A stretch of DNA of 64,000 nt from Brevundimonas sp. Leaf363 (GTDB lineage: Bacteria > Pseudomonadota > Alphaproteobacteria > Caulobacterales > Caulobacteraceae), in NCBI RefSeq assembly GCF_001424025.1, contig NZ_LMPZ01000002.1:976550-1040549 (forward strand), read 5' to 3'. Shown here piece after piece: positions 18,942 to 31,984 of the stretch (position 1 is the stretch's first letter; the number at the start of each line of letters is the position of its first letter). The notes under the pieces were generated by a model, which was given only the letters and a program-made list of their open reading frames with translations, ran no database searches and was not told where the DNA came from. Both the position numbers and the translations under genes were made by a program.

Positions 18942-20258
18942 ATGCGCCTGTCGCGCTATTTCCTGCCCACGCTGAAAGAGGCGCCGTCGGACGCCCAGAT
19001 CGTGTCGCACCAGCTGATGCTGCGCGCCGGTCTGATCAAGCAGGAGGCCGCGGGCATCTATGCCTGGCTGCCGCTGGGTCTGCGTGTGCTGCGCAAGATT
19101 GAGACGATCGTGCGCGAGGAGCAGGAGCGGGCAGGGGCGGTCGAGCTGTTGATGCCGACGCTGCAACTGGCCGACCTGTGGCGCGAATCGGGGCGGTACG
19201 ACGCCTATGGCCCCGAGATGCTGCGCATCACCGACCGGCATGAGCGCGAGCTGCTGTACGGGCCCACCAACGAGGAGATGATCACCGACATCTTCCGGGG
19301 CTTCGTGAAGAGCTACAAACAGCTGCCGCTGAACCTGTTCCACATTCAGTGGAAGTTCCGCGACGAGCGCCGGCCGCGCTTTGGGGTCATGCGCGGGCGC
19401 GAATTTCTGATGAAGGACGCCTATTCGTTCGATCTGGACGAGGACTCGGCGCGGGTGGCCTACAACCGCATGTTCGTCGCCTATCTGAACACCTTCGCCC
19501 GCATGGGCCTGAAGGCGGTGCCGATGCGCGCCGACACCGGCCCCATCGGCGGCGACCTGAGCCACGAGTTCATCGTCCTGGCGGACACCGGCGAGAGCGA
19601 GGTCTTCTGCGACCGCAAGCTGGTCGAGATGCCGGCGCCCGGCGGCGACTTCAGCGCCGAGGCGGTGCAGGCCGTGTTCGACGAGCGCACGGCCCTCTAT
19701 GCCGCCACCGAGGAAATGCATGACGCGGCCCGGTTCGAAGCCGAGACGGCCAAAGGCGACCGCCTGTCGGCGCGCGGCATCGAGGTCGGGCACATCTTCT
19801 ATTTCGGCACCAAATACTCCGAGCCGATGAAGGCCAAGGTGGCGGGGCCGGACGGCGTCGACACCCACGTCCACATGGGCAGCTATGGCGTCGGCGTGTC
19901 CCGCCTGCTGGGCGCCATTATCGAGGCCAGCCATGACGCGGGCGGCATCATCTGGCCCGACGCGGTGGCGCCGTTCGACGTGGTGGTCATCAACCTGCGG
20001 CCCAACGACGAGGCCGTGTCGGTCGCGTGCGAGGAGGCGGTGACGCGGCTGGAAGCGGCTGGTCTGGACGTCCTCTATGACGACACCGACGAACGGCCTG
20101 GCGGCAAGTTCGCCACCGCCGATCTGATCGGCGTGCCGTGGCAGCTGACCATCGGGCCCAAGGGTCTGGCGGACGGCGTGGTCGAGCTGAAGCGCCGCGC
20201 CACCGGCGAGAAGGACAGCCTGCCGCTGGACGCCGCCCTGACGAAGTTGCTGGGATGA
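18942..20258 (+). CDS. proS: prolyl-tRNA synthetase, form without editing insertion
   Basis: Class II aminoacyl-tRNA synthetase charging tRNA-Pro. ATG 18942 gives [15 protein letters not shown], the standard N terminus; a GTG nine codons upstream is less likely. 438 residues, against about 570 for the E. coli-type enzyme. Class II motifs are visible: motif 1 near [12 protein letters not shown], motif 2 as [25 protein letters not shown], motif 3 as [14 protein letters not shown]. The INS editing domain between motifs 2 and 3 is missing, as known in alphaproteobacteria, where a free-standing Ala-tRNA-Pro deacylase does that job elsewhere. Confidence 0.96.
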   Translation: MRLSRYFLPTLKEAPSDAQIVSHQLMLRAGLIKQEAAGIYAWLPLGLRVLRKIETIVREEQERAGAVELLMPTLQLADLWRESGRYDAYGPEMLRITDRHERELLYGPTNEEMITDIFRGFVKSYKQLPLNLFHIQWKFRDERRPRFGVMRGREFLMKDAYSFDLDEDSARVAYNRMFVAYLNTFARMGLKAVPMRADTGPIGGDLSHEFIVLADTGESEVFCDRKLVEMPAPGGDFSAEAVQAVFDERTALYAATEEMHDAARFEAETAKGDRLSARGIEVGHIFYFGTKYSEPMKAKVAGPDGVDTHVHMGSYGVGVSRLLGAIIEASHDAGGIIWPDAVAPFDVVVINLRPNDEAVSVACEEAVTRLEAAGLDVLYDDTDERPGGKFATADLIGVPWQLTIGPKGLADGVVELKRRATGEKDSLPLDAALTKLLG

Positions 20259-21553
20259 CCGACGATACGTTGCGGGACATGAAGCCCGCCGGACCCTTCG
20301 CCGCCTGGGAGTTCGGCCTGGCGCTGCGCTATCTGCGCGCCAAGCGGAAGGAGGGCGGCATCGCCCTGATCGCCATCATCAGCTACGTAGCCATTGCCCT
20401 GGCGGTGATGGCGCTGATCACGGTGATGAGCATCATGGCGGGCTTCCGCGCCGAGCTGCTGGACCGGATGCTGTCCTTCAACGGGCATATGTATGTGCAG
20501 GGGCCGGTGCTGAACGCCGCCGACCGCGAGCAGGCGCTGTCGCGCATTCGCGCTGTGCCGGGGGTCATCAGCGTGTCGCCGCTGATCGAGACGCAGTCGA
20601 TCTTCCGCGCGGCCGGACAGACGTCGGGCGGCATCGTGCGCGGCGTTCGGCCAGCCGATCTTCGGGACACCAAGTTCGTCTGGGACAGCCTGACGCCGCA
20701 AGCGCGCGCCGCGTTTGGTCAAGGCGCCTACGGCGGCGACGGCATCCTGATCGGCAACGCGCTGGCGGTGCAATTGGGCCTGCGGGTCGGTGACCCTATC
20801 ACCCTGTATTCGCCGTCGGGCGCCGACAGCGCCTTCGGCAATCTGGGCGGGCTGGAGAAGACCTATAGGGTCGTCGGCCTCTATTCGTCCGGCACCGCCG
20901 ATTACGACCGCGCCTTCATCTTCATGCCGCTGGAACAGGCGCAGCTGTTCTTTGGGAAGGAGGGGATGTGGGACGTGATCGAGATGAAGGTCGCCGAGCC
21001 CGATCGCGTCGGAGAGTATCTCGAACCCGTGCGTCAGGCCGCAGGACCGGGCTCGCTGGTCGTCGACTGGCGTGATCGCCTCGCCGCCTTCTGGGGCGCG
21101 CTGAAGGTCGAGCGGGTGGCCATGAGCATCATCCTGGGCCTGGTCGTCGCCATCGCCGCCCTGAACATCATCTCCGGCATCGTCATGCTGGTGAAGAACA
21201 AGACGCGCGACATCGCCATCCTGAGGACCGTCGGGGCCAGCCAGGGGTCGATGCTGCGGATCTTCTTCATCGCCGGCGCCACCATAGGTGTGCTGGGCAC
21301 GCTGACGGGCCTGATCCTGGGGCTGCTGTTCTGCCTGAACATCGGGCCGATCCAGCATTTCCTGGAGTTCGTTTTCCAGACCGAGCTGTTCAACGCGGAC
21401 GTCTACATGCTGGACGCCGTTCCGGCGCTGGTCGATCCGGCGGACGTCTTCTGGGTCGCCGTCTGGTCCTTCTTCATGAGCTGCGTGGCCGGTCTGATCC
21501 CGTCGTGGCAGGCCGCCAAGCTCGATCCGGTCGAGGCGCTTCGTTATGAGTAG
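20255..21553 (+). CDS. lolC: lipoprotein-releasing ABC transporter permease (LolC/LolE family)
   Basis: Inner-membrane permease of the Lol system, which extracts outer-membrane lipoproteins from the inner membrane using LolD ATP hydrolysis and hands them to LolA. 432 residues from ATG 20255, overlapping the proS stop (ATGA). One N-terminal helix ([20 protein letters not shown]) is followed by a large periplasmic domain and three C-terminal helices (FtsX-like). The start [14 protein letters not shown] is typical. Only one permease is present beside lolD, so it probably works as a homodimer or is equivalent to both LolC and LolE. Confidence 0.94.
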   Translation: MTDDTLRDMKPAGPFAAWEFGLALRYLRAKRKEGGIALIAIISYVAIALAVMALITVMSIMAGFRAELLDRMLSFNGHMYVQGPVLNAADREQALSRIRAVPGVISVSPLIETQSIFRAAGQTSGGIVRGVRPADLRDTKFVWDSLTPQARAAFGQGAYGGDGILIGNALAVQLGLRVGDPITLYSPSGADSAFGNLGGLEKTYRVVGLYSSGTADYDRAFIFMPLEQAQLFFGKEGMWDVIEMKVAEPDRVGEYLEPVRQAAGPGSLVVDWRDRLAAFWGALKVERVAMSIILGLVVAIAALNIISGIVMLVKNKTRDIAILRTVGASQGSMLRIFFIAGATIGVLGTLTGLILGLLFCLNIGPIQHFLEFVFQTELFNADVYMLDAVPALVDPADVFWVAVWSFFMSCVAGLIPSWQAAKLDPVEALRYE

Positions 21554-22250
21554 TGTGCCCGTCCTTTCGGTGCGTGGCCTGACCCGCACCTATGACACCG
21601 CCACCGGCGGACTGACCGTGCTGAAGGGCATCGACCTGGATGTGCGGCCGGGCGAGATCGTCGGCCTTATCGGACCGTCGGGTTCGGGCAAGTCCAGCCT
21701 GCTGCACGCCGCCGGTCTGTTGGAGCGGCCGACCGCGGGCGAGGTGCGGATCGAGGGCGAAGATGTCGGCGCCCTGCCGGAGGGCGTGCGCACGCGCATC
21801 CGCCTGGGCCGCATAGGCTTCGTCTATCAGTTCCACCACCTGCTGCCGGAGTTCGACGCGCGCGACAACGTGGCCCTGCCGCTGCGGATCGCGGGTCAGA
21901 CGCCGGCGGCTGCGCGGGCGCGGGCGGACGAGCTGCTGACGGCGCTGGGCCTGGCCGACCGGCTGACGCACCAGCCGTCACAGCTGTCGGGCGGCGAGCG
22001 TCAGCGCGTCGCCGTGGCGCGGGCCCTGGCCAACAGGCCGCGCCTGCTGCTGGCGGACGAACCGACCGGCAACCTGGACCCCGCCACCAGCCAGCAGGTG
22101 TTCGAGGCGCTGCACGACGTGGTCAAACAGACGGGCGTCGCCGCCCTGATCGCCACCCACAACATGGAGCTGGCCGGTCACATGGACCGGGTGTTCGCCA
22201 TCCGCGACGGCCACCTGGAAGAGCGTCCGGCCGAAAGCCAGGCCTACTAG
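21546..22250 (+). CDS. lolD: lipoprotein-releasing system ATP-binding protein LolD
   Basis: ATPase of the Lol exporter, 234 residues. Walker A is GPSGSGKSS (residues 43-51), signature LSGGERQRVAVARAL, Walker B LLLADEPTGNLD, and the switch His lies in IATHNMELA. The start overlaps the permease gene by eight bases. After the stop comes a GC-rich 8-base repeat and then a convergent gene. Confidence 0.96.
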   Translation: MSSVPVLSVRGLTRTYDTATGGLTVLKGIDLDVRPGEIVGLIGPSGSGKSSLLHAAGLLERPTAGEVRIEGEDVGALPEGVRTRIRLGRIGFVYQFHHLLPEFDARDNVALPLRIAGQTPAAARARADELLTALGLADRLTHQPSQLSGGERQRVAVARALANRPRLLLADEPTGNLDPATSQQVFEALHDVVKQTGVAALIATHNMELAGHMDRVFAIRDGHLEERPAESQAY

Positions 22251-22255
22251 AGGCC

Positions 22256-22303
22256 CGGCTTCCCGGCTTCCCGGCGGCCCGGCTTCCCGGCGGCCTGGCG
22301 TCC
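22256..22303. repeat. 8-bp tandem repeat, six units
   Basis: Six 8-base units, CGGCTTCC or CGGCGGCC, the last one degenerate (TGGCGTCC), filling most of the 71 bases between the convergent lolD and the secreted-protein gene. No coding meaning. Confidence 0.85.
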
Positions 22304-22321
22304 GGCTCGCGTACGCCCGAC

Positions 22322-22765
22322 CTAATTCGCCCGTGCGGCGGCGATGGCTTCGGCCAGGGAGGGATAGACGTTGTCGGACTCGGCGCCGTCGCAGACCGAC
22401 TGGGCGATCGCGCCGACCATCGAGCCCTCGACGATCGGTTCGGGCGGTTCGGTTGAGGCGTCGAACTCGCCCATCGTCAGGTCCGCCTCGACGTCGCGAT
22501 AGCCGGTCGCGTGATAGGTGCGCGCCCGGCAGTTGAAGCTCCAGCGCGTCTGCTCGCCGGCGATGTCAGTGTTCGCCTTCGATACCGAGATGGTGACGGC
22601 GGCGTTGTCGGCGCTGGAACCGCGCACTGAGCCCAGGTCGATATAGGTGACGCGGTCGCCCAGCTCGCCGACCTTGGCCCACTGGCTGGCGCCCTGAGCC
22701 ATGGCTGAGCCGGCCGTCATCGAGGCGATCAGGCAAATCGCCGTCGCCGTGCTGCGTATGATCAT
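22322..22765 (-). CDS. secreted protein, possibly of the surface-adhesin E-like family
   Basis: 147 residues from the ATG at 22765, preceded by a strong GGAGGAG site; longer frames upstream have no support. Signal peptide MIIRSTATAICLIASMTAGSAMAQ, then a small beta domain with ASQWAKVGEL, VTYIDLGSV, TRWSFNCRARTYHATGY and a Cys pair (about 79 and 125) that could form a disulfide. The pattern W...v.yid.gsv ... w.fdC..r resembles surface-adhesin protein E-like domains; that is a guess at family level. It is divergent from sidA-dnaE, and the SOS boxes at 22836-22868 lie 70-103 bases upstream of its start. Confidence 0.8.
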   Translation of the reverse strand: MIIRSTATAICLIASMTAGSAMAQGASQWAKVGELGDRVTYIDLGSVRGSSADNAAVTISVSKANTDIAGEQTRWSFNCRARTYHATGYRDVEADLTMGEFDASTEPPEPIVEGSMVGAIAQSVCDGAESDNVYPSLAEAIAAARAN

Positions 22766-22835
22766 AGGTCTCCTCCCACAGAGATCGAACGCATTAGACG
22801 ACCGCAAAGCGCCGGCATCAAGGGCCGCTTGACGC

Positions 22836-22850
22836 GAACGAAAACGGAAC
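22836..22850 (-). promoter_or_regulatory. SOS box 1 upstream of sidA-dnaE
   Basis: Reads GAACGAAAACGGAAC on the + strand, that is GTTC-N7-GTTC on the minus strand, an exact match to the direct-repeat LexA operator of alphaproteobacteria. A second box begins four bases further on. It lies 39 bases upstream of the sidA ATG. Confidence 0.85.
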
Positions 22851-22853
22851 ATA

Positions 22854-22868
22854 GAACGAAGGCAGAAC
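22854..22868 (-). promoter_or_regulatory. SOS box 2 upstream of sidA-dnaE
   Basis: Reads GAACGAAGGCAGAAC on the + strand (GTTC-N7-GTTC on the minus strand). The GAAC half-sites of boxes 1 and 2 are at 22836, 22847, 22854 and 22865, so the two operators are on the same DNA face region and could bind LexA dimers side by side. It ends 21 bases before the sidA ATG. Confidence 0.85.
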
Positions 22869-22889
22869 ACAGCTTCTGGGGATAAGGCC

Positions 22890-22975
22890 ATGGCGCGTTG
22901 GGCTCGTGAAATGCTGTCGCTTGCATCGTGCGGCGGCTTTGTCTGGATGGTCTGGCAGGCGGCGTTGCTGGCGCG

Positions 22976-22979
<4 letters not shown>
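22890..22979 (+). CDS. sidA: SOS-induced cell division inhibitor SidA (29 residues)
   Basis: A 29-codon gene starting at ATG 22890 after GGGGATAAGG. The product starts [12 protein letters not shown] and continues through a single hydrophobic helix ([14 protein letters not shown]). Its TGA overlaps the dnaE ATG at 22976 (ATGA). Caulobacter crescentus SidA is a 29-residue inner-membrane peptide, LexA-controlled, that binds the late divisome (FtsW/FtsN) and blocks constriction after DNA damage; I recall its gene being directly upstream of dnaE. Identical length, one transmembrane segment, location and two perfect SOS boxes all agree. I had no Caulobacter sequence to align, so identity rests on these features. 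Confidence 0.82.
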
Positions 22980-26473
<3,494 letters not shown>

Positions 26474-26533
26474 TCGGGCAGGCGGGCGAGGATCTACCTT
26501 CGAGCCTGAGCTCGGTTTGGCGGGCTCACTGTA

Positions 26534-26654
26534 CCGCTCATCCCGGCGGAAGCCGGGATCCAGTGAGAACTTCACGCGCCGCGCCTTTCCGATCTCCAGA
26601 GCCACCCGCACAGCGCCGCTCGGACTGGGTCCCGGCTTCCGCCGGGATGAGCGG
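26534..26654. repeat. REP-like inverted pair, copy A, with oligo-T tail
   Basis: Two inverted 31-base arms, 26534-26564 and 26624-26654, each containing the hairpin core CCCGGCGGAAGCCGGG or its complement, flanked by CCGCTCAT and ATCCAGT. One mismatch separates the arms. Five T follow directly on the + strand (26655-26659), so the right arm could end dnaE transcription. Copies B and C are at 49155-49262 and 57682-57787. Confidence 0.92.
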
Positions 26655-26680
26655 TTTTTGCGTTGTGACGGGGCAGATCG

Positions 26681-27259
26681 TTGAAAGGCGACATTTCGCT
26701 TGAGCAGCAGCTGGACGCCATCGTCCGCAACGACCCCGATCTGATGATGGTGCTCAGGACCGTGCGGGGCCTGCACTTGCCGGACTGGTTGATCTTTTCG
26801 GGCAGCATCTACCAGTCGGTGTGGAACGCGGTGACGGGCCGCGCCCCCGGCTATGGCGTGCGCGACTTCGACGTCGGCTATTTCGACCCGGACACCAGCT
26901 GGGACGCCGAGGACGCGGTGATCCGGCGCGTCGCGGACGCGTTCGAGTCGCCGCTTCGCGAGCGCGTCGAGGTGCGGAACCAGGCGCGGGTGCCGATCTG
27001 GTTTCCCGCCAAGTTCGGCGAACCCTATCCGCCGATCGCCACGACCGCCGAGGCGCTGGAGCGGTTCGTGGCGCCGGCGTTCGCGGTCGGCGTGCGGCTG
27101 GAGGCGGACTATCGCCTGACGATCGCCGCACCGTTCGGTTTGGATGACGCCTTTGCCCTGACCCTGCGGCCCAATCCCAACCGCCCGCTGGCGAAGGATT
27201 GGGAACGTGTCGTGGAGCGCGCGCTGGCGCGGTGGCCGGAGCTGGTGGTGATCGCTTGA
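26681..27259 (+). CDS. nucleotidyltransferase family protein (DUF925-like)
   Basis: 192 residues from TTG 26681, the first start codon after an in-frame stop at 26666; no better start precedes the conserved part. Features are LPDWLIFSGSIYQSVWNAVTG, the acidic YGVRDFDVGYFD (D-x-D pattern typical of nucleotidyltransferase sites), WDAEDAVIRR, and VRNQARVPIWFPAKFGEPY with TTAEALERF. These match the DUF925/NTP_transf_6 proteins. Substrate unknown. Confidence 0.87.
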   Translation: MKGDISLEQQLDAIVRNDPDLMMVLRTVRGLHLPDWLIFSGSIYQSVWNAVTGRAPGYGVRDFDVGYFDPDTSWDAEDAVIRRVADAFESPLRERVEVRNQARVPIWFPAKFGEPYPPIATTAEALERFVAPAFAVGVRLEADYRLTIAAPFGLDDAFALTLRPNPNRPLAKDWERVVERALARWPELVVIA

Positions 27260-27265
27260 CAGCTG

Positions 27266-27431
27266 CCCTCTCCCAGAGGGAGAGGGCTTGAGGCTCCAAG
27301 AGCGAAGCGATTGGTTTAGCCGAAAGGGTGAGGGGTGCGCCCTTTCCTGTTGGCCGCCCACCCCTCACCCTTTCGCGCAAGACTGATCGCTACGCTCTCA
27401 GGCGCTCAAGCCCTCTCCCTTTGGGAGAGGG
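27266..27431. repeat. nested palindromic intergenic element, copy 2
   Basis: A 166-base element that is closely similar to the reverse complement of 18688-18857. Shared blocks include GCTTGAGCGCCTG, CTTGCGCGAAAGGGTGAGGGG and CGCTTCGCTCTTGGAGCCTC in the orientation of copy 1. Only the central loop and a block on the left arm differ strongly. It starts six bases after the nucleotidyltransferase stop. Confidence 0.9.
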
Positions 27432-27620
27432 AAGCTAAGGAGGCGGCCCGCGCCCAGCCGCCCCGCTTGCGTTTCACCGCCGTTTCGCCTATCTGCCGCC
27501 CCGCAATCACGCACGCAGGCGTGGCGCGGTCGGGGAGACATCCTGGCCTGCTCCGTTCCGAGGGTCCTTTCAGAGCCTTTTTCGTCTGCGGTGGATCATC
27601 GGATAAAGGACTGACTACAG
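27432..27620 (+). promoter_or_regulatory. leader and probable promoter region of rpsB-tsf
   Basis: About 190 bases between the palindromic element and rpsB with no gene. A weak sigma-70-like pair may be present (TTGCGT, 16 bases, CTATCT, near 27470-27500). The leader ends with AAAGGA eight bases before the rpsB ATG. No recognised ribosomal-protein leader motif could be confirmed by eye. Confidence 0.35.
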
Positions 27621-28556
27621 ATGGCTCTGCCTGACTTCTCCATGCGTTCGCTGCTCGAAGCCGGCGCGCACTTCGGCCACCAGACGCACCGGTGGAACCC
27701 GAAGATGGAGCGCTACATCTTCGGCGCTCGCTCGAACATCCACATCATCGACCTGTCGCAGACGATGCCGCTGCTGCACCAAGCGCTGGTCGAAGTGCGC
27801 AACGTCGCGGCCAAGGGCGGTCGCGTCCTGTTCGTCGGCACCAAGCGCCAGGCGCAAGACCCGGTGGCCGAAGCCGCCAAGCGCTGCGCCCAGTACTACA
27901 TGAACAACCGCTGGCTCGGCGGCACCCTGACCAACTGGCGCACCGTGTCGGGCTCTATCGCCCGCCTGCGTGAGCTGGACACGGTTCTGGAGTCGGGTGG
28001 CGAAGGCCGCGTGAAGCGTGAGCTGCTGAGCCTGCAGCGCGAACGCGACAAGCTGGAAGCCTCGCTGGGCGGCATCAAGGACATGGGGGGCATCCCCGAC
28101 ATCATGTTCGTGATCGACACCAACAAGGAAGCGATCGCGATTCAAGAAGCCCGCAAGCTGAACATCCCGGTCGTCGCCATCCTGGACACCAACTCGGACC
28201 CGGACGGCATCACCTATCCGGTCCCGGGCAACGATGACGCCGCGCGCGCCATCCAGACCTATTGCGATCTGGTCGCCGACGCCGTTCTGGACGGCCTGGC
28301 CGCCGGCGCGTCGAACTCGGGCGTCGACCTGGGCGCCGCGGTGAACCCGGACGAGCCGATGCTGCGCGAAGCCGCCGCCCCGGCTGAAGCCGAAGCCGCC
28401 CCGGCCGGCACGGAAGGCGTCGCCGCCGAACTGGAAGCCGCCGCCGAGCCGGCGGCCCCGGAACCGGCTGCCGAACCGGCCGTCGCCGATGAAGCCGCCC
28501 AGCAGGCGACTTCAGACGCCAACGACGCCGTCGAAACCGAGAAGGCCGCGGTCTAA
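27621..28556 (+). CDS. rpsB: 30S ribosomal protein S2
   Basis: Small-subunit ribosomal protein, 311 residues. The normal S2 body covers residues 1 to about 245: [20 protein letters not shown], the [12 protein letters not shown] segment, [24 protein letters not shown], and [14 protein letters not shown]. After that comes a tail of about 65 residues made almost only of Ala, Glu, Pro and Val ([23 protein letters not shown]), longer than the E. coli protein (241 residues). The tail is predicted to be disordered and exposed. Confidence 0.97.
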   Translation: MALPDFSMRSLLEAGAHFGHQTHRWNPKMERYIFGARSNIHIIDLSQTMPLLHQALVEVRNVAAKGGRVLFVGTKRQAQDPVAEAAKRCAQYYMNNRWLGGTLTNWRTVSGSIARLRELDTVLESGGEGRVKRELLSLQRERDKLEASLGGIKDMGGIPDIMFVIDTNKEAIAIQEARKLNIPVVAILDTNSDPDGITYPVPGNDDAARAIQTYCDLVADAVLDGLAAGASNSGVDLGAAVNPDEPMLREAAAPAEAEAAPAGTEGVAAELEAAAEPAAPEPAAEPAVADEAAQQATSDANDAVETEKAAV

Positions 28557-28590
28557 GCCGCACCCGGCTTTTTCCGACGGTGACAATACG

Positions 28591-28616
28591 CGGCCGGGCT
28601 CACCAGAGCCCGGCCG
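28591..28616 (+). terminator. perfect stem-loop between rpsB and tsf
   Basis: Eleven-base arms CGGCCGGGCTC and GAGCCCGGCCG around a four-base loop ACCA, 35 bases after the rpsB stop and 49 before tsf. There is no T run (TTACC follows), so partial termination, RNA stabilisation or processing is more likely than strict termination. Confidence 0.7.
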
Positions 28617-28664
28617 TTACCGCATACGACACATCAAAGACTTCCCAAGTCAGGAGCTAAAACA

Positions 28665-29606
28665 ATGGCCGAGATCACAGCCGCCCTCGTCATGGAACTG
28701 CGCGCCAAGTCGGGCGTCGGCATGATGGACTGCAAGAAGGCCCTGCAAGAGACCGACGGCGACATCAACGCCGCCATCGACTGGCTGCGCGCCAAGGGCC
28801 TGTCCAAGGCCGCCAAGAAGGCAGACCGCGTCGCGGCCGAGGGCCTGGTCGCCGTCGCCTCGAAGGAAGTCGGAGCCGGTGAAGTCGGCGCCGCCGTCGA
28901 GTTCAACGCCGAGACCGACTTCGTCGCCCGCAACGAACTGTTCCAGAACGCCGCCAACGCCTTCGCGGCGCGCGGCCTGGAGCACGACACGCTGGAGGCC
29001 CTGCACGGCGCCACGCTGGAAAACGGCAACACCATCCAGGACGAGATCACCAACATGATCGCGACCATCGGTGAGAACATGCAGCTGCGCCGCGCCGCCC
29101 GCCTGTCGGTCGACGAAGGCGTGGTCGCCACCTACGTCCACAACGCGGTGTCGCCGGGCGTCGGCCGCATCGGCGTGCTGGTCGCCCTGCACGGCGCCGG
29201 CGACAAGACCAAGCTGCGTGAACTGGGCCGCAAGATCGCCATGCACGTGGCCGCGACCGCGCCGCTGTCGCTGAACACGGACGATCTGGACCCGGCCGCG
29301 GTCGAGAAGGAGCGTGCCGTCCTGACCGAGAAGGCCAAGGAAGAGGGCCGTCCGGAAAACATGATCGACAAGATCGTCTCGGGCCAGATCGCCAAGTTCC
29401 AGAAGGACGTGGTGCTGACCAAGCAGCCGTTCGTCATGAACCCGGACCTGACCATCGAGCAGCTGGTCGCCGAAGAAGGCAAGGCCGTGGGCAACCCGAA
29501 CCTGCACATCGCCGGCTTCGTGCGCCTGGCCCTGGGCGAAGGCGTCGAGAAGGTCGAAGGCCCGGACTTCGCTTCGGAAGTCGCCTCCATGATGGGCGGC
29601 CAGTAA
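28665..29606 (+). CDS. tsf: elongation factor Ts
   Basis: Guanine-nucleotide exchange factor for EF-Tu, 313 residues, AGGAG site before ATG. The signatures [18 protein letters not shown] (N-terminal UBA-like) and [17 protein letters not shown] (core, Asp/Phe that insert into EF-Tu) are both clear. The region [28 protein letters not shown] forms the coiled-coil part. Downstream lies a palindromic repeat before pyrH. Confidence 0.97.
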   Translation: MAEITAALVMELRAKSGVGMMDCKKALQETDGDINAAIDWLRAKGLSKAAKKADRVAAEGLVAVASKEVGAGEVGAAVEFNAETDFVARNELFQNAANAFAARGLEHDTLEALHGATLENGNTIQDEITNMIATIGENMQLRRAARLSVDEGVVATYVHNAVSPGVGRIGVLVALHGAGDKTKLRELGRKIAMHVAATAPLSLNTDDLDPAAVEKERAVLTEKAKEEGRPENMIDKIVSGQIAKFQKDVVLTKQPFVMNPDLTIEQLVAEEGKAVGNPNLHIAGFVRLALGEGVEKVEGPDFASEVASMMGGQ

Positions 29607-29618
29607 GCAGCTCGGCTT

Positions 29619-29743
29619 TCCTCCCCATGCAATGGGGAGGGGGACCGCTTGCGGTGGAGGGGCAGTTCAAGCGCCGCGCGTGTGATCGCCCCTCCGTCTC
29701 GGCCTGGCGCCCGAGCCACCTCCCCATCATCGATGGGGAGGAG
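29619..29743. repeat. palindromic intergenic element between tsf and pyrH
   Basis: A 125-base element bounded by two hairpins, CCTCCCCATGCAATGGGGAG on the left and CCTCCCCATCATCGATGGGG on the right. In the middle, GGAGGGGC pairs with GCCCCTCC. It begins 12 bases after the tsf stop and may also act in 3'-end formation. Different in sequence from the other two repeat families in the window. Confidence 0.85.
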
Positions 29744-29841
29744 ATTGCAGAGTTAGGGCGCGTTCGGCTTTGATGGCCGGCGCGCCCTTCGTCTATAAGA
29801 AGCCGCCCGATTCAGCGGGCGCAGTTCCGATCCGGTCCCGT

Positions 29842-30585
29842 ATGTCAGACGCCCCCTCCGAGTTCCGCTACAAACGCGTCCTGCTGAAGGTCTCGGGCGA
29901 GGTGCTGATGGGCGACCAGACCTACGGCATCGACATGCGCACGGTGGACGAGGTGGCCAAGGCGATCGCCAGCGTCGCCAGCGAGGGCGTCGAGATCTGT
30001 CTGGTCATCGGCGGCGGCAACATCTTCCGCGGGCTGTCGAAGGCGGCGGCCGACATGGACCGCGCCCAGGCCGACTACATGGGCATGCTGGCCACCGTCA
30101 TGAACGCCCTGGCGATGCAGGCGGCGCTGGAGAAGATCGGCGTGCAGACGCGTGTGCAGAGCGCCCTGGTCATGAATGCCGTGGCCGAGCCCTATGTGCG
30201 GCGCCGGGCGCTGCGTCATCTCGAAAAGGGCCGGGTGGTCATATTCGCCGCCGGCGTGGGCGCCCCCTTCTTCACGACCGACTCGGGGGCCGCGCTGCGG
30301 GCCGCGGAGATGGGTTGCGACGCCCTCTTGAAGGGCACCAGCGTGGACGGCGTTTATTCGGCCGATCCCAAGAAGGACGCTTCGGCCACCCGCTACGAGA
30401 CGCTGACCTACCAGGAAGTCCTGGCCAAGGACCTGAAGGTCATGGACGCCTCGGCCGTGGCCCTGATGCGCGACAGCGACATTCCGATCGTGGTCTTCTC
30501 GATCCGGGAAGAGGGCGCATTCCGCCGTGTCATGAGCGGCGAGGGCGCCTATACCGTGATCACCAACACGCCTCGCCAAGCCTGA
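29842..30585 (+). CDS. pyrH: uridylate kinase (UMP kinase)
   Basis: Phosphorylates UMP to UDP; hexameric amino-acid-kinase fold. 247 residues from ATG 29842 ([24 protein letters not shown]); an upstream ATG at 29770 would add 24 non-conserved residues. Further signatures: [45 protein letters not shown] and [15 protein letters not shown]. frr follows after 20 bases. Confidence 0.96.
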   Translation: MSDAPSEFRYKRVLLKVSGEVLMGDQTYGIDMRTVDEVAKAIASVASEGVEICLVIGGGNIFRGLSKAAADMDRAQADYMGMLATVMNALAMQAALEKIGVQTRVQSALVMNAVAEPYVRRRALRHLEKGRVVIFAAGVGAPFFTTDSGAALRAAEMGCDALLKGTSVDGVYSADPKKDASATRYETLTYQEVLAKDLKVMDASAVALMRDSDIPIVVFSIREEGAFRRVMSGEGAYTVITNTPRQA

Positions 30586-30605
30586 GACTGAAGAGAGAAA
30601 CGACC

Positions 30606-31163
30606 ATGGCCAAGCCCGACCTCAAGACCTACCGCGAGCGCATGGACAAGGCGGTCGCCGCGCTGAAGGAGGAGTTCTCCGGCCTGCGGACCGGGCGCGC
30701 CAACGCCGGCCTGCTGGAGCCCGTGCGGGTCGAGGCCTATGGCTCGGCCTCGCCGCTGACGGCCGTGGCGGCCATCAGCGTGCCGGAGCCGCGCATGCTG
30801 TCGGTCAGCGTCTGGGACAAGGGCATGGTGACGGCGGTCGAGAAGGCCATCCGCAACGCCAATCTGGGCCTGAACCCCATCGTCGACGGCCAGACCCTGC
30901 GCATCCCGGTGCCGCCGCTGACCGAGGAGCGCCGCAAGGACCTGGCCAAGCTGGCCGGCAAATATTCCGAGCAGCAGAAGATCGCCGTCCGCAACGTGCG
31001 ACGCGACGCCAACGAGGACCTGAAGAAGGCCGAGAAGGCGTCCGACATCAGCCAGGACGAGCAGAAGAAGATGGAGACGGAGGTCCAGAAGGACACCGAT
31101 GCGGCCATCAAGCGGATCGATGAAGCCTTGAAGATCAAGGAACAAGAGATCATGCAGGTTTGA
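30606..31163 (+). CDS. frr: ribosome recycling factor
   Basis: Splits post-termination ribosomes together with EF-G. 185 residues, matching the family length. ATG 30606 after AGAGAG. Conserved parts are [20 protein letters not shown], the [14 protein letters not shown] segment, [16 protein letters not shown] and [17 protein letters not shown], with coiled-coil helices at both ends. Confidence 0.97.
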   Translation: MAKPDLKTYRERMDKAVAALKEEFSGLRTGRANAGLLEPVRVEAYGSASPLTAVAAISVPEPRMLSVSVWDKGMVTAVEKAIRNANLGLNPIVDGQTLRIPVPPLTEERRKDLAKLAGKYSEQQKIAVRNVRRDANEDLKKAEKASDISQDEQKKMETEVQKDTDAAIKRIDEALKIKEQEIMQV

Positions 31164-31207
31164 GGCGCGGCGTCTCGACCACTGATTTCCCTGGAACCCG
31201 TTTGACC

Positions 31208-31984
31208 ATGCCGGAACAGCCCGTCGCAGCGAAATCCGGTGCTCCCGCGCCCGGATCGTCGTCGGCCGGCGCGCCGCGTCATGTGGCCATCATCATGGAT
31301 GGGAACGGGCGCTGGGCGCAGCGGCGAGGCCTGCCGCGGGCTGCCGGCCACCGCGAGGGCGTCCAGGCGCTGAAGCGCACGGTCGAGGCGGCGGGCAACG
31401 CGGGCGTCGAATGCCTGACCGTCTTCGGCTTCTCGACCGAGAACTGGAGCCGCCCGGCTGATGAAGTCTCGGACCTGATGGGTCTGGTCCGGGCCTATGT
31501 GACGAGCGATCTGGCGCGGCTGAAGAAGGCCGGTGTGCGGGTCAAGGTGCTGGGCCGCCGCACGGGCGTTCCGGCCGACATCGTGCGCATGATCGAGGGC
31601 GCCGAGGCCGATACGGCCGCGAACAACCGGTTTCTCCTGCAGGTCGCCTTCAACTACGGCGGCCGGGCCGACATCCTGGACGCCGCCGAGGACCATGCGC
31701 AGCGCCGTCTGGCCGGGGATGCGGCGCCCCTGACCGAGGCCGCTTTCAGCACGGGTCTGGCGAGCGCCGGATCGCCGGAGCTGGATCTGATCATCCGCAC
31801 CTCGGGCGAGCGGCGGCTGTCGAACTTCCTGCTGTGGGAAGCGGCCTACGCGGAGCTGGTGTTCCAGGACATCCTGTGGCCCGACTACGGCGCCGAGCCG
31901 CTGGCGCAGGCGATCGGCGAATTTCAGCAGCGCCAGCGGCGCTACGGCGGCCGCCTGGCCGAGCCCGCGATGGCTCGGGCATGA
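31208..31984 (+). CDS. uppS: isoprenyl transferase (undecaprenyl diphosphate synthase)
   Basis: Cis-prenyltransferase making the C55 lipid carrier for peptidoglycan and O-antigen. 258 residues from ATG 31208; a TTG 16 codons upstream is less plausible. The catalytic Asp31 sits in [20 protein letters not shown], followed by [13 protein letters not shown] and the C-terminal [25 protein letters not shown] region (residues about 196-221). The stop overlaps the cdsA start (ATGA). Confidence 0.95.
   Translation: MPEQPVAAKSGAPAPGSSSAGAPRHVAIIMDGNGRWAQRRGLPRAAGHREGVQALKRTVEAAGNAGVECLTVFGFSTENWSRPADEVSDLMGLVRAYVTSDLARLKKAGVRVKVLGRRTGVPADIVRMIEGAEADTAANNRFLLQVAFNYGGRADILDAAEDHAQRRLAGDAAPLTEAAFSTGLASAGSPELDLIIRTSGERRLSNFLLWEAAYAELVFQDILWPDYGAEPLAQAIGEFQQRQRRYGGRLAEPAMARA

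Noticed and set aside
22928..22975. GTG at 22928 as the dnaE start
   Set aside because: It adds 16 residues that overlap sidA in another frame; ATG 22976 gives a normal PHP N terminus and an ATGA junction.
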